Positions 34,701 through 45,042 are shown, numbered from the stretch's first letter. The stretch: DNA of 64,000 bases from Berberis thunbergii (GCA_003290165.1 QNQO01002077.1:97753-161752); one strand, 5' to 3'. The notes: generated by a model from the letters alone, not told the origin. A program made the numbers and translations.

Positions 34701-35090
34701 CACAGTAATAAAAATTATTTTATATAATAAGACATGGTAACAAATTGCATATAATTAATTGGATGTTATTTCTCATAGTGTCTAAAGCAGATTGAGATGG
34801 ATGGCATCCATTGCGGTCATTATATTTGTTGCTATATTGAGGATCTCTTGAAATCTGGTGATACAAGTATACCTGTTTTTGTAAGTAAATAGTTTTATTG
34901 AATTATTTTATTTGTTGATTTTTGAAGTATTTGATATCATCTAACTATATACTGATTGTAACTTTTGTATTTGCAGTTTGTTCATAAACAGCCAGTCAAA
35001 TTTTATTCTCCGAAAAAAATGGAGAATTTCGTAATCAATTGGTCAGGATACTTGTACAACCGATTTCTCAAGGAGAAAATGGAAAGCTGA
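25796..35090 (+). CDS. CACTA-encoded protein: Transposase_24-like region plus Ulp1 (C48) cysteine protease domain, split by a nested element
   Basis: Exons inferred from frame and GT-AG borders: 25796-26009, 26086-26178, 26246-26374, 26470-26823, 26897-27005, 27090-27235, 27516-27823, 27906-28079, 28158-28271, 34609-34690, 34779-34880, 34977-35090. The first part (HLSTVSLYWKDFVAYSS.LEFK, RAEKMEARYRRACVGYARL) matches the plant Ptta/En/Spm transposase family (Transposase_24). A middle DUF8039-like region follows. The last part is a Ulp1-type protease with His in GQHWVLIG, Asp in MIYFMDPAP and Cys in DGIHCGHYICC. Such genes sit beside the tnpD transposase in CACTA elements; tnpD is not visible here. 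The intron 28272-34608 contains another complete CACTA element. No stop is seen within the exons; the upstream start is unresolved, and splicing across 6.3 kb is inferred. Confidence 0.75.
29202..29310 (-). pseudogene. Captured first exon of a nucleobase-ascorbate transporter (NAT) gene
   Basis: The minus strand from ATG 29310 encodes 36 residues, MAGGAAPAPKQDELQPHPAK then DQLPNIAYCITSPPPW, the conserved cytosolic N-terminus of plant NAT (nucleobase-ascorbate transporter) family proteins. It ends at a GTGAGT donor (29201 downwards), so a genomic exon-intron border was captured. The membrane-spanning rest of the transporter is absent and an A/T run follows. The stretch 29311-29460 could be its 5' UTR. 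Confidence 0.8.
29507..30675 (-). pseudogene. Captured last two exons of a TGA-type bZIP gene (PERIANTHIA-like)
   Basis: Exon 30675-30625 encodes MGTAMEKLNDLLRFVNQ between a TTGCAG acceptor and a GTACGTAC donor. Exon 29659-29507 begins after an AACAG acceptor, encodes 50 residues (ADSLRHMTLQQMAKILTTRQ ... RLRTLSSIWYARPREPT) and ends with TGA. Together they form the C-terminal end of the DOG1-type domain of TGA transcription factors. The ending RPREPT resembles PERIANTHIA, by memory of the family. The exons are free of stops and join in frame, with a 965-bp intron retained. DNA-binding bZIP and upstream domain parts are missing. Confidence 0.85.
30676..31170. other. GC-rich CAG/CAGCAA-rich segment inside the Pack-CACTA
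   Basis: This stretch differs sharply in base composition from its surroundings. It is rich in CAGCAGCAA-type words (about 30840-31020), giving Gln/Ala/Ser-rich frames on plus and Leu/Cys-rich ones on minus. It may be a further captured 5' region of a host gene. I recognise no domain, and the long frames on both strands look like products of the low complexity. Confidence 0.4.
31854..32180 (-). pseudogene. Captured exons of an endonuclease/exonuclease/phosphatase–EF-hand type gene
   Basis: Exon 31979-31854 (42 codons, CAG acceptor, GTATGT donor) encodes WVSHRNHRGNICGVDFIWLL followed by NPN. The preceding exon, ending at 32065 with a GTTAGT donor, encodes ..YHQFTNSDAHK, which joins in frame as SDAHK-WVSHRNH. 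This matches, from memory, plant proteins with an endonuclease/exonuclease/phosphatase domain followed by EF-hands, where this sequence forms the end of the catalytic domain (GVDFIWLL). The 5' limit of the upstream exon is uncertain. Only these two exons are visible. Confidence 0.65.
32181..33868. other. Interior of Pack-CACTA, no further exon identified
   Basis: AT-rich, intron-like DNA. A minus-strand ORF at 33077-32856 has no recognised domain. Parts may be introns of the captured PLPBP-like or endonuclease-like genes. Confidence 0.35.
33869..34093 (-). pseudogene. Captured first exon of a PLP homeostasis protein gene (YggS/PLPBP family)
   Basis: From ATG 34093 on the minus strand, 75 codons without stop encode the N-terminal part of a YggS/PROSC-type protein: LRSVMQRVQQAAEKSGR, then VRVVSVSKTKPVSLIRQVYD and HRCFGENYVQE. 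The lysine in SVSKTKP corresponds to the pyridoxal-phosphate-binding lysine of the family. The open frame leaves homology after EKAPQ at 33869, where the real gene continues in a next exon; the base word there (GTCTTC) is a poor donor. The remaining three quarters of the protein are absent. Confidence 0.85.
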
Positions 35091-35330
35091 AGCAAAACAT
35101 TTTAATTATGTCTGTAGTTTAAGATATTTATTAGTATTGTGCTACGAACAAATATATATGATAGCATATTAACAATTTTGTATGAATGCTTAAATTATAT
35201 TTTGAATGAATGAGAAACAGTTAGTTATCATGTTGTGTCTTTATTGATTGATTGAACGTTGTCATTATTATATTAAATATTATATTTAGCCCAGAAAATC
35301 GGTATCGGAAAAATAGAAAAAACAAATCAA
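35091..35330 (+). other. 3' UTR region of the CACTA gene
   Basis: AT-rich DNA between the stop at 35088-35090 and the start of the subterminal repeats. No gene is seen. Confidence 0.5.
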
Positions 35331-35842
35331 ATAACTTAGATAGCGCTCAAATTAGCGCTATCTAAGTTTAACATATATACTACAATAGCACTTCTTTAAG
35401 CGCTATCTAAGAACAATCTAATTACTACCATAGCGCTTATTTACGCGCTATCTTAGCAGATAAACAAATCTAATTCAAAAAATTCATTTAAATTAAATAG
35501 CGCTTAAAAAAGCGCTATTCAAGCTAACTTAAAAAAATTAGCGCTTACATAGCGCTTTAGAAGGCGCTATTGAAGTTAATTAAAAAAAAAAAATCAACGC
35601 TTAGATAACGCTTTTTAAAGCGTTATCTAAGCGAAGCGCTATTCAAGTAGCGCTTTTTTGAGCGCTTTTTAAAGCGCTATCTAAGCGAAGCGCTATACAA
35701 GTACGCGCCTTGCATAGCGCTTTTTTGAGTGCTTTTTAAAGCGCTATTCAAGTACGCGTCTTGCATAGCGCTTTTTAGCGCTATCTAAGCTACCATCTAA
35801 GCCCATTTTTAAGCGCTATGCAAGCCTATATTTGTAGTAGTG
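35331..35842. mobile_element. CACTA 3' terminus with AGCGCTAT subterminal array
   Basis: About 500 bp are packed with TAGCGCTATCTAAG-type words containing the palindrome AGCGCT or the related AGCGCGCT-like forms, in both orientations. The stretch ends in TTTGTAGTAGTG at 35842 (reverse complement CACTACTACAAATA). This is the right end of the CACTA element that encodes the Ulp1-containing gene. No matching left end with AGCGCTAT repeats was found upstream, so the 5' part including tnpD is missing. Confidence 0.75.
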
Positions 35843-36363
35843 AACATATTGAAAGAAACTTGTCTTAAATCATCTTTCTAGACTAGCAGCCGGTATCATT
35901 TTCATCACGCCCTCCTTTGCATCATCGAATGTGCATTCTGGGCATGGGAACATTATAACAACAATGGCCATTGCCCATTGGCATGGTGTCAGAATTTCTA
36001 CTTGGTTATTACTGTGATTCAAAAGTTGATGCACATGATAATAAGATATTTTGCTTAAACATGCATGTTGAATTGATATAAGGCAAAAATGAATGTAAAT
36101 CCCAACACATTGACTCAAATAAATATTGTACAAAGTAATATATCTTAATAAAAGAGATAGATACAATTGTAGAAGGCTATAAATGCTTCTGATGCAAAAT
36201 GATCGATTGGTATTAATTTAATAATTTCTTGCTAACTGACTCTATGTTTATGCAATCATCCAAAATTTTATATAGATCATAGCATTTTAAACTCATAGAA
36301 TCGTTATGGTTTACTAAAAACATATATTACAAATATATTTTAACGTTGCTCATGTGTATGCAG
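35843..36363. other. Stretch between CACTA end and FIE fragment
   Basis: A minus-strand run at about 36000-35875 (LTPCQWAMAIVV and CPECTFDDAKEGVMKMI) looks exon-like, but I do not recognise it. The rest is AT-rich. Confidence 0.3.
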
Positions 36364-37350
36364 AGCTTTGTTGGCCATGGGAAGGCCATAAATGAAATCA
36401 AGACACAAGCACTGAAGCCTTCTCTTGTGCTATCCGCGAGCAAAGTAAGATACTATATATTCTATCACAACAGTTGCACTATTTTTTGAAGTTGAATATG
36501 TCTGAATTTTCAATTGAATATCACAGGATGAATCTGTCCGGCTATGGAATGTTCATACTGGTGTATGCGTTTTGATATTTGCCTGAGAGAGGGGTCATCG
36601 CAATGAAGTCGTAAGTGTTGTATACAAAGTTTCTATCCTCTTATTTTAATCTCTCTCCTCTTTTTCTTCTACGGCTCACCATGGATGTCTGTTTGCTATA
36701 GGATTTCCATTCGTCCAACATGCATCTCATTGCAAGTTGCGGCTTGGATAACACGGTTAAGATCTGGTCAATAAAAGGTACGTTCTACGTACGTAGGGGT
36801 ATTCTTTAGGATGTTTCTCAATGAGGTCTTATTTTGTGCTGTTCCGAGAATAAAAATAATAATTCCTTTTTCACTTTTCAATTTACATATTGCCAATCAC
36901 GCATGCATGTTGATGCAACTATGACTTCTGCCCATTTATTTTTTAATTTTTCACTTTCATCATCTATGTTATAGATGTTGTTTGCATTGCTAGATCAGAA
37001 GCCCATATAGTATGTGGGTGTCTCATCGGAGCAATCAACATGCGCACTGATTCTGATTCTGTATCTATTGTGGTACTAGCATATATATGTTTGCAGATTT
37101 CTGGCCTCATGTGGAAAACTCATTTACTTGGACAGACCGGCCGTCCAAATTTCCAACAAAGAGGGTTCAATTTCCTGTAAGAGACACATTATTATTATTA
37201 TTTATTTATTTATTATTAAAGGCAGGTGTAATCTTTTCCTCATTGCAATGTTTGCCAAATTATGTTCAATGTTGTTTCAGGAGCTATTGGCTTGCGTCCA
37301 CGAAAATTGTGGAGTGTAATAGATGGCTTGGTAATTTCATCCTTTCGAAG
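36364..37350 (+). pseudogene. Fragment of a FIE-type Polycomb (ESC/EED WD40) gene
   Basis: Five exons with GT-AG borders match successive pieces of the plant PRC2 subunit FIE: 36364-36444 (SFVGHGKAINEIKTQALKPS), 36527-36610 (DESVRLWNVHTGVCVLIFA), 36702-36777 (IASCGLDNTVKIWSIK), 37097-37176 (VENSFTWTDRPSKFPTKRVQ) and 37281-37350 (VECNRWLGNFILSK). A TGA at 36594-36596 interrupts exon 2, where FIE has Gly, and the last exon needs a frameshift. FIE binds H3K27-methylated nucleosomes within PRC2 as a WD40 propeller; only the middle blades are present here. It lies between CACTA ends and is most likely captured DNA. Introns are retained, so it is not a retrocopy. Confidence 0.85.
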
Positions 37351-38599
37351 GTGAAATGTTGATTTATTTGATTTATTCGGTTTTAAAGCTAGAGATGGTC
37401 ACAACTTGATTTGCTTAGATTAATTCTCGCCCTTTTGTTTTTGCAGTGTGTATTTGCTTAGATTTAGATGATTGTAGGTTAGAAATTTTTTTTTTTCATG
37501 ATTTAGTATAGTTAAACCTGAATACATGGGTAACCAGACACCAGTGTTGTAGATTGGGTGTTCAGTGAGATTTATTTGAAAATGCATCGATGCTATAATA
37601 AAATAACATCAGCCTGTTATCTAATGTGAAACTAATTTTTAGGCTCGAACTGAGCCACATCTCAAATGAACACCACATTTACTAATTACTATACATTGGC
37701 ATGTTTGATTTTGTTAGATCTTGAAGGTTTATCTAACATGACCTATGTGCTTTATTTTTTAATGTGAAATCAGATCATTATTCTCCTAATGTTGCCAAAA
37801 GCAACCTTAAGAACTTCATATCAACTAAGAATGTAAGTATCTCCAAAATGCTTCAAATTTTAGGTAACAGTGATAGAATTAATTGGTTCTTGATTGTTTT
37901 AATTGTTACGCAATAGTGGATTTATTCCTGGATACAAAGTATATAAAATTAAAAGTACGTTCACGTTGTTGGAGGGAGGCAATGTTTTCCTTTGCAACCA
38001 TGTTCACCTTTTCGGTTATTAACAGTTCTAGTTGTGGATTTTATCAATAAAGTTGTCTCCAATTCAATTGTCGATGTCATAGCTCTTAGACAATGTTTAA
38101 TCAAATGATAATATGGTCATATGGGACATAGAGGATTGAAATATGATCTTATTTTCAATCCATTGTTCTTGTATTCCTTTGTTTTGGTTTTGTAGTGAAA
38201 TGTTCTCATATTTTTTGGTGATTCCCCAATGCAGAGGAGCATGATCAGTGATGAACACCAAAGCTTGTGGAGCATTTCATACTTTAGTTTATTTTAAGCT
38301 AACTATTTAGCCATTGTACAACTTCAATTTTGGTTATTGTTAGATGTGAGCATTGACAATATGTAAAAATTTAATTTGTAGTTTCCCCCTGGATCATGTA
38401 ATATTGATTTTGAAATGAAATTAAGGTTCTTTTCCATGTATGATGATGGTATCAACTGAGTATAGTGTCATTTATATTTGATTTTTTATTTGAGCCTAGA
38501 AGTTGTGCACGCATTAGATGGATTGCACCCTATGAAAAGAAAGTACTAAAGGTTGAAAAATGTGGTTTTTTTGGTAAAAAAAAAAGATTATCAAAGAGA
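37351..38599. other. Region behind the FIE fragment, no exon assigned
   Basis: AT-rich. Around 38090-38150 a frame reads NDNMVIWDIED, WD40-like but too short to assign. The stretch 38220-38450 resembles the 3' end of a plant gene. Confidence 0.35.
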
Positions 38600-38966
38600 A
38601 TTAGCAACGGGTACAACCGTCACAATGTGTTCGTGGATTTTGGCGGCAGTTAAAATCATCGCAATGTGCTCAAGGAAACCGTCGCTAAGTATCAGAAAAA
38701 TATATGGTTAAGCAGGTTTTGCCGATGGCTATAACTGTCGCTATATGCTATTCAGTGACGGTTTTGCCAGCGGTTGCTGACAACCGTCGCTATATGTTGG
38801 TTAGCGACGGTTATGCCAGGGGTTGCTGAAAATCGTCACTGAATACCCTAGTGACGCCTTTATTAGTGGTGGTTGCTTAACCGTTGCTGTATTATGTAGC
38901 GGCGGTTATTACCGTTGCTGTATGTATACCTTTGACAACCGTCGCTAAAATATAGTTTTCTTGTAG
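38600..38966. mobile_element. Truncated CACTA terminus with ACCGTCGCTA array
   Basis: Alternating AACCGTCGCTA and TTAGCGACGGTT words lead to TATAGTTTTCTTGTAG at 38966, which lacks the final TG of a CACTA end (CACTACAAGAAAAC in reverse complement). Immediately behind, sequence homologous to 11922 onwards begins. This is probably the right end of the element whose left end is at 23141, but the termini are not identical. Confidence 0.6.
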
Positions 38967-39960
38967 ATCAACTATTTTTTCTCAATTTGTGTTAGTAAAT
39001 GTATTTGTATGTGTGATGTGATGTAGTAGGTAACTTTAGTTCCCTCTTGTATTCTGTTTTCTCTCATGAGTTACAATCAGAGCCAAAAGTGGCCTCGATG
39101 TTCAGCATAATCTATGAGAGCAAATGAAACAAACATTTTACAAGAAGTTCAAGTCTTCAATGTGCTGCCATGATTTCCAGTGGATTGACTAAACCATCTG
39201 ATTATCTTGTCATATTGGACACGAGGTTCCTTGCGTGACCTTGCATTTTAGTTTTTTTTTCTTGCAAATGAAGCTGAGCATGGTACATTTTATAATAGAA
39301 GGAAAATAATATTTAGCATGATCTCCATTCACATTTTATGGTAGAAGGAAATGAATGTAGGATGGGAACTGCACCTTTTGCTGCCATAATTTTAATGTTC
39401 TGAGAAGGATATGGCTATGAGGTTCACCTTCCATAGGAGATCTACGCTATTTGAAATGAGAGTGCAGAAGTTGCATTGTTAGATTTGCATTGCAAGTTTT
39501 ATGATATAAGGAGCGGATGTATATTCAATTGCTTCCAAAAATATAGTTTGAGTGGTGATGGATGCTGAGAAAATGGATGCTGAGTTATTCTAAACTAGCT
39601 GAGTTATGCTGAGTTATTGAAGAGAAGGAAAAAAAAAAAAAAACTAGCTGAGAAAATGGAGTTTTTTTAACATTTTCTCCTTAATGTTCTTATGCATACA
39701 CCTGCTCATCAAACTACCCTGCTGTATTGAGTGGTGATGGATGCTGAGTTATTCTAAACTGTATCTCATTTATGTTGTAGATGGCTTGTCAACCCTGTTT
39801 GGTTTTCTAGCAAAAACTGCAGACCAACCAATTGGGGCACTAGTCAAGATGTTCGACAAAAACTTAACCAAGGCAAAAGACTTCACAACTTCTGAGTCTA
39901 GTTTATTCCTTCCTCTCATTTTCCATTAAAAAGACTTGCTAACAACTTGATCATTAACAA
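38967..39960 (+). other. Upstream part of the NLR-D unit (copy of 11922-12655)
   Basis: Near-identical to the region upstream of NLR-C, with small indels (an extra repeat of GATGCTGAGTTATTC around 39560-39770). No gene is credited; the ORF at 39741-39929 has no recognised domain. It ends in the hAT target duplication ATTAACAA (39953-39960). Confidence 0.6.
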
Positions 39961-39974
39961 TAGGGGTGGGCACG

Positions 39975-40422
39975 TGTCACGGACTAGTAATCCGTGCGGC
40001 ACTAGCTATCCAATTCACTAGTAAGTCTATGAGTAGTTACTTTGACGGGCACAAATATTAACTTGAGAATGCACAATATCAATCTGTAAACAATATAACA
40101 ATGCACAATAGTCAGTAAAAGCTCTCATTCACATTCAATAGATTACAATGGGGAGGAACGTTCGGAAGGACGTTGCTCAAGACTAGTTCGATGCTATCGA
40201 TTGATGGAAATACAAGTTTGAAGTTGAAAAGCAATGCAAAGAAAACAATAAAAATGCTATCGGTACAGTCTGGCCCGACTATGCAATGGAGGCAACACGT
40301 CCTCACAGTCAAGAGCTCAAACATTCCCCATATATTATAGATGCTAAGCATTTGAGCACTTTTCAAAAGGGAACATTGAGTTTTGAGACCATTAGGAAGG
40401 CCTCTGACCTTGAGTCCTGACA
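39975..40422 (-). repeat. Gypsy LTR (3' LTR on the minus strand)
   Basis: 448 bp with TG...CA ends, about 99% identical to the LTR at 45070-45517 by eye. Confidence 0.9.
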
Positions 40423-40433
40423 CTCTCCCACAC

Positions 40434-40886
40434 TCAATTCGCTGACGCCCTCGCAGCGAACTTTTCCAAGTACTCTTCCAGCTTTGAGAGGTACGGCAGC
40501 AGATGCTCGACTGGCTCCCAACTGATCTCTGAAGGAGGTTCATCCTGCCACTTGACCAAATACTCTCTATCCAAGCCTGTGTTGTTGATGAGGCGATCAG
40601 CTAAGATTTCTTCCACTTCTCGATCTGGCTTAGTAGGATGCTTAGGCAATGCGCGGGTAGATACATTTCTTGTGGGATCAGCGACATCTGCATGGTAGGA
40701 CTTCAAGTTACTTGCATGGAAGACAGGATGGGTGAAACGAAGCCAATGTGGTAACTTGACGCGATATGAGACTTTGCCGACTTTCTCAATAATCTGTACC
40801 GGTCCCTCATACTTGCAAAATAGATTGTTGTGTGCTCTAGCTGTCATTTTATACTTGTTGAACATATCTAGCTTCACCAATACCAA
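40434..40886 (-). pseudogene. Gypsy integrase C-terminus with chromodomain
   Basis: The minus-strand frame has the integrase C-terminal GPVQIIEKVGKVSYRVKLP and FHASNLKSYH, then a chromodomain (VEEILADRLINN, REYLVKWQDEPPSEISWEP). The chromodomain places the element in the chromovirus branch, whose integrases can be guided to marked chromatin. The window's copy ends with a normal stop just before the polypurine tract. Confidence 0.85.
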
Positions 40887-40899
40887 GTCCCCGACTTCA

Positions 40900-41704
40900 A
40901 AATGATCAAGTGACGGGAGGCTTTCTCAAGATAGGCTCGAGCAACTTCAATGTTTTTCTGCCAGGCTTTGACAAATTCAAGAGCTCTTGGGTTGGGTCCT
41001 TGGTATCCGGTAAGTACTGTATGTGGTGTCAATGGTTGCTGACCAGTAACCAACTGAAAGGGGCTGGAGTGGGTAGCTGAGCTCTTTTGTAAGTTGAAAC
41101 AGAATTGTGCAACATCAAGTAGTCCTACCCAATTTTTCTGGTTTGCACTTACAAAATGACGAAGGTATTATTCAAGCATAGAGTTAAAGCGCTCAGTCTG
41201 TCCGTCGGATTGGGGATGTTGGCTTGTTGACATATTAAGTTTGGATCCCAAGAGCTTGAACAACTCCTTCCAGAACTTTCCTGTAAAGCCAACATCACGG
41301 TCGCTAACAATATTTTCGGGCAGTCCCCAATACTTCACGACATGCTTGAGGAACAATTGCGCCGTATCTTCGGCTGTGCAAGTCAGTCCGGTTGGCACAA
41401 ATGTCACATACTTTGAGAATCGGTCAACAACTACAAGGATACTTCTGAAATCCTCCACTTTCGGTAACCCCGTAATGAAGTCCATGGAAACACTTTCCCA
41501 AGGACGAGTTGGAACAGGCAGGGGCTCTAGTAAGCCTACTGGTCGATCTCTTTCAACCTTATCTTGCTGGCAAATAAGGCAGGTTCGAACATAGGCCATT
41601 ACATCCTCCTGTATCTGCGGCCAATAGTACCCCCTCTCTAGCAATGCAAGTGTTCGTCTCCAACCTGGATGTCCCTCCCAATGGGTGTCATGGCATTCTC
41701 TCAA
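40900..41704 (-). pseudogene. Gypsy integrase
   Basis: An HHCC zinc-binding start (HDTHWEGHPGWRRT ... CLICQQ) is followed by the catalytic D-D-E core (SMDFITGLP, IVSDRDVGFTG, SDGQTERFN). A stop at 41168 after SMLE and further breaks separate it from the chromodomain part. Confidence 0.85.
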
Positions 41705-41800
41705 AAGTTCTTTCCTCAGACCCGAAGTTCTCGGAACATAGAGGCGATTACCAGTTGTGAGTATTGCTCCATCTTTTATCCAGAACCGTCGAGTTTTGCT

Positions 41801-42345
41801 CTACTTGATCAACTCTGTAATCGCCTTCGCTTGTGGATCTGTCTGTAGGCCTACTTTGCTCTTCTCCAAGATGGTGTGACTCGGACCAGTATGGGTTAGC
41901 ACTGCAAGGTCTGACCTTCTACTGAGTGCATCGGCTACATTGTTAGTGTGCCCTGGCTTGTATTCCAATACTAAGTCAAATTCTGCTAATTTTTCCTGCC
42001 ATAGAGATTGCTTGGAGGTTAGCATCTTCTGAGTAAGGAAATGGCTTGCTGCAGCATTATCCGTTTTAACAAGGACTTGAGACCCCAAGAGGTAGTGTCT
42101 CCACACCCGTAAACAATGTACAATGGCTAGCAATTCCTTTTCTTGAGCTGAGTAACCAAACTCTGTATCATTCAACTTTCGACTTTCATATGCTACCGGG
42201 TGACCATCTTGAAGTAAAACTCCCCCCTAAGGCATAGTCAGATGCATCTGTTTGTACATCAAAGGGCTTGGTGACGTCTGGCAAGGCTAATACTGGATCT
42301 TTCATCACGGCCAATTTCAAGTCTTGGAATGAAACTTCACACTGC
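41801..42345 (-). pseudogene. Gypsy RNase H domain
   Basis: It continues the polyprotein after the stop at 42351: FDVQTDASDYALGG, a frameshift near 42220, then NDTEFGYSAQEKELLAIVHC, VLVKTDNAAASHFLTQ and NNVADALSRR. It would remove the RNA strand during reverse transcription. Confidence 0.8.
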
Positions 42346-42350
42346 CTATC

Positions 42351-43445
42351 TCATTCCCATGTTCGGTCTTGTTTCAATAGATTTGTTAGGGCAACAACTC
42401 TCTTAGAGTAGTCCCTTATGAAGCGACGATAATAGTTTGCGAGTCCAAGGAAAGAACGTAGTTGAGACACGTTCTTAGGAGAGTTCCAATCATGGATTGC
42501 CTTGACTTTCTCCATGTCCATCCGAATCTTGACATTGCCAATAACATGACCCAAGAAATTGATCTGGGTCTGGCCAAATGAGCACTTTTCCTTCTTGACA
42601 AAGAGATGATTATCCCTAAGGATTTGAAACACTTCTCGCAAATGATGTAGGTGTTCTTCTATAGTCCCACTATAAACCACAATGTCGTCAAGATAGACAA
42701 CCACAGACTTGTCCAGAAGGTGACGGAATAGGCCATTCATAAGGGTGCAAAATGTAGCTGGAGCATTGGTCAAGCCGAAGGGCATTACTAGGAACTCATA
42801 TGACCCATATCTAGTAGAACAAGCAGTTTTGGGTTCGTCACCAGCAGCAATGCGGACCTGATGGTAATCGGATCTCAAGTCGAGTTTTGTGAAGTATCTG
42901 GCGGATCCAAGTTGGTCGAATAAATCTGCAATGAGCGGCAGCGGGTATTTGTTCTTTATAGTGACTTTGTTCAAGGCTCTATAATCAACACAAAGGCGAA
43001 GACTGCCATCATGTTTCCGCTGAAAAGGAACGGGTGCCCCATAAGGTGCTTTAGAGGGCCGAATGAATCCCGACTCCAACAAGCCATCTAGTTGTGTTCT
43101 CAATTCGGTCAGCTCTGGAGGGCTCATGCGATATGGACTACGTGCGGGTGGCTTGGCACCAGGGACTAACTCAATTTCGTGATCAATGAGCCTTCTGGGA
43201 GGTAGATTCTTTGGCAATTCATTCGGCATCACTTCGCTGAAGTCAGCAATAACTTGGGCAACTTCCTCAGGGATTTTGCCAGTATCATCTTCCATCTCTA
43301 GCTTTGCCACAGCTAAGTACGTATATTCTCCTTTGGCCAAGCCTCTCTTGACTTGGAGCGCTGACAATATTCTATCATGAGTTGTTGGTCGAATAGAGGT
43401 TGGTACAATGCGTAGTCTGGGCCTGAAAAACCCCAAGGAGTCCAT
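42351..43445 (-). pseudogene. Gypsy reverse transcriptase
   Basis: 364 codons on the minus strand carry the RT core: [19 protein letters not shown], then [35 protein letters not shown] and catalytic [11 protein letters not shown], followed by the connection region ([16 protein letters not shown]). The frame ends in TWE-stop at 42351, where WEW is expected (TGG to TGA), before the RNase H domain. The RT core itself is uninterrupted. Confidence 0.85.
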
Positions 43446-43452
43446 GAAAGGT

Positions 43453-43892
43453 AATGGTCCTGCTGCAGCTCATCGGAAGAATTCTTGGCTAAGAATCACT
43501 TTAAAATCATCAAGTGGAACGGCCAAGAAGTTTGATTTTCCTTCCCATGGACCAACCTGTAGTGGCATAGCTCTAGCCATACCATTAATAGAGATTGCCT
43601 CAGAGTTGACAGCTTTCAACTTACCCACATCTCATTCTAAGTTCAGACCCACACGTCTAGCTTCATCTGGGGCAATAAAATTGTCTGTCGCTCCGGAATC
43701 CAGCAATGCTTGGGAAGGGAACCCATTAATAGTGATGTCGATGAATTGCAAAGCCTTCTTGTGTGAGTGCTCATACATTTCTCTTTTGACAGCATTGAGC
43801 TTGCGTAGAGCTTCCATCTGGGAGGTCTCACTGTTGGTGGGGTTCGAGCTAGATGCGGTCGAGTTAGAAGGTTCTGCTTGAAGCAAGGACAT
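43453..43892 (-). pseudogene. Gypsy aspartic protease region
   Basis: The minus-strand frame has the active-site word ALLDSGATDNFI typical of retroviral-type aspartic proteases. A stop follows at about 43630 after VGLNLE, where a Trp codon is expected, and another TGA near 43470 where Arg is expected. The protease would cut the Gag-Pol polyprotein. Confidence 0.75.
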
Positions 43893-44104
43893 TAATGAGT
43901 GTAGAGCTGGTTTGGATGGACATTTGCCTGTTGGTGATCCCTGCTATTGCAAAGAATGCATGGGGCAGGGGCAGATGGTCTCCACTGCCCAGAGTAGTTT
44001 TGCCCTCCTTTGTTGTTGTAATTTGAGTTACTAGAGCTGGCATTCCAATTTTTGTTGGAACTCCAATTCTGGCTGGACGGCCGAGAATTGTAGTTTCCTC
44101 GGTT

Positions 44105-45042
44105 CTAACTTGAGTTTCCCCAGTTTTGGTGAGGTGAGCGAGCATTTGATCCTGAGCTTGAATTGGTACTTCCAGCTCTAGCTGTGGAGTGATTGAGTGA
44201 AGTGGATCCAGTCATGGGCATATAATCGCTACACCTTTCTGCTGCCGCAATAGCACTTGTAATATCTGTCACCTTCTGCCTTTGCAATTCTGCTTGTAGA
44301 AGCGGTTGAGCTTGTTCCATGAAACAGAAGACTTTGTCCTTCTCAGACATGTCTCGAATATCTAGCAAACAAGTTGAGAATTGTCGGACATAGTCTCTAA
44401 TATTGCCTGTCTGTTTGATGGTGTGGAGCTTCCTTCTTGCTAAGAATCAGTGTTCTCAGGCAAGAATTGATTTATGAGTTCTTTCTTGAGGTCTGCCCAA
44501 GTTCTAATAAGGATGCGACCTTCTTCCATATCTACATATTTGGTTCTCCACCATAGTTTCGCATCACCTGCTAAGTACATAGTCGCCATGGTAACCTTGG
44601 CTTCTTCTGATTCGGGGTTCACCGCACGAAAATACTGCTCCAGATCAAACAAGAAGTTCTCTAACTCCTTCCCATCTCGTGCCCCAGCATATGACTTTGG
44701 CTCAGGCACTTTCATCCTATGGTGATCCGTCGTCCCTGTAGCCTTAGTGAGCAAGCAAACCCTTGCAAATAAGTCCTCCAACTGTAATTGGAAGTCACTC
44801 ATCACCTGAGCTGTGGGGTGAGGCGACTCTTCCATTGCGACTGTTCGTCCCTCTAAGTTGTCAACATGCTCAGCCAGCGAATCCACTCTGTCTGCCAGTG
44901 AAAAGAGTCCATCCAATCGACTAATCTGTTCTCCCAAAGTGTTCAACTGGTCCATTCTGCTTTCCAGTCTATGCATTCGACTGGCCTGTCGTTCCTCCAT
45001 AGCGCTAAGACGCTCATTTATTTCCTGCATCCTGGTTTGCAT
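44105..45042 (-). pseudogene. Gypsy gag
   Basis: The minus strand from ATG 45042 encodes a coiled-coil-rich start (repeated MEERQASRMHRLESRMDQL-like heptads) and then a Retrotrans_gag domain (FLFDLEQYFRAVN, AKLWWRTKYVD, WADLKKELINQFLP). It hits a stop at 44440; the homologous frame goes on at 44368-44105 (AAERCSDYMP) towards a glycine/serine-rich end. Gag forms the intracellular particle. The break makes the full protein impossible. Confidence 0.8.

Noticed and set aside
36364..37350. A functional FIE gene
   Set aside because: In-frame TGA in exon 2, frameshift in the last exon, and missing first and last parts.
43408..43881. 157-codon plus-strand ORF
   Set aside because: Lies opposite the Gypsy protease/RT coding strand and has no domain.
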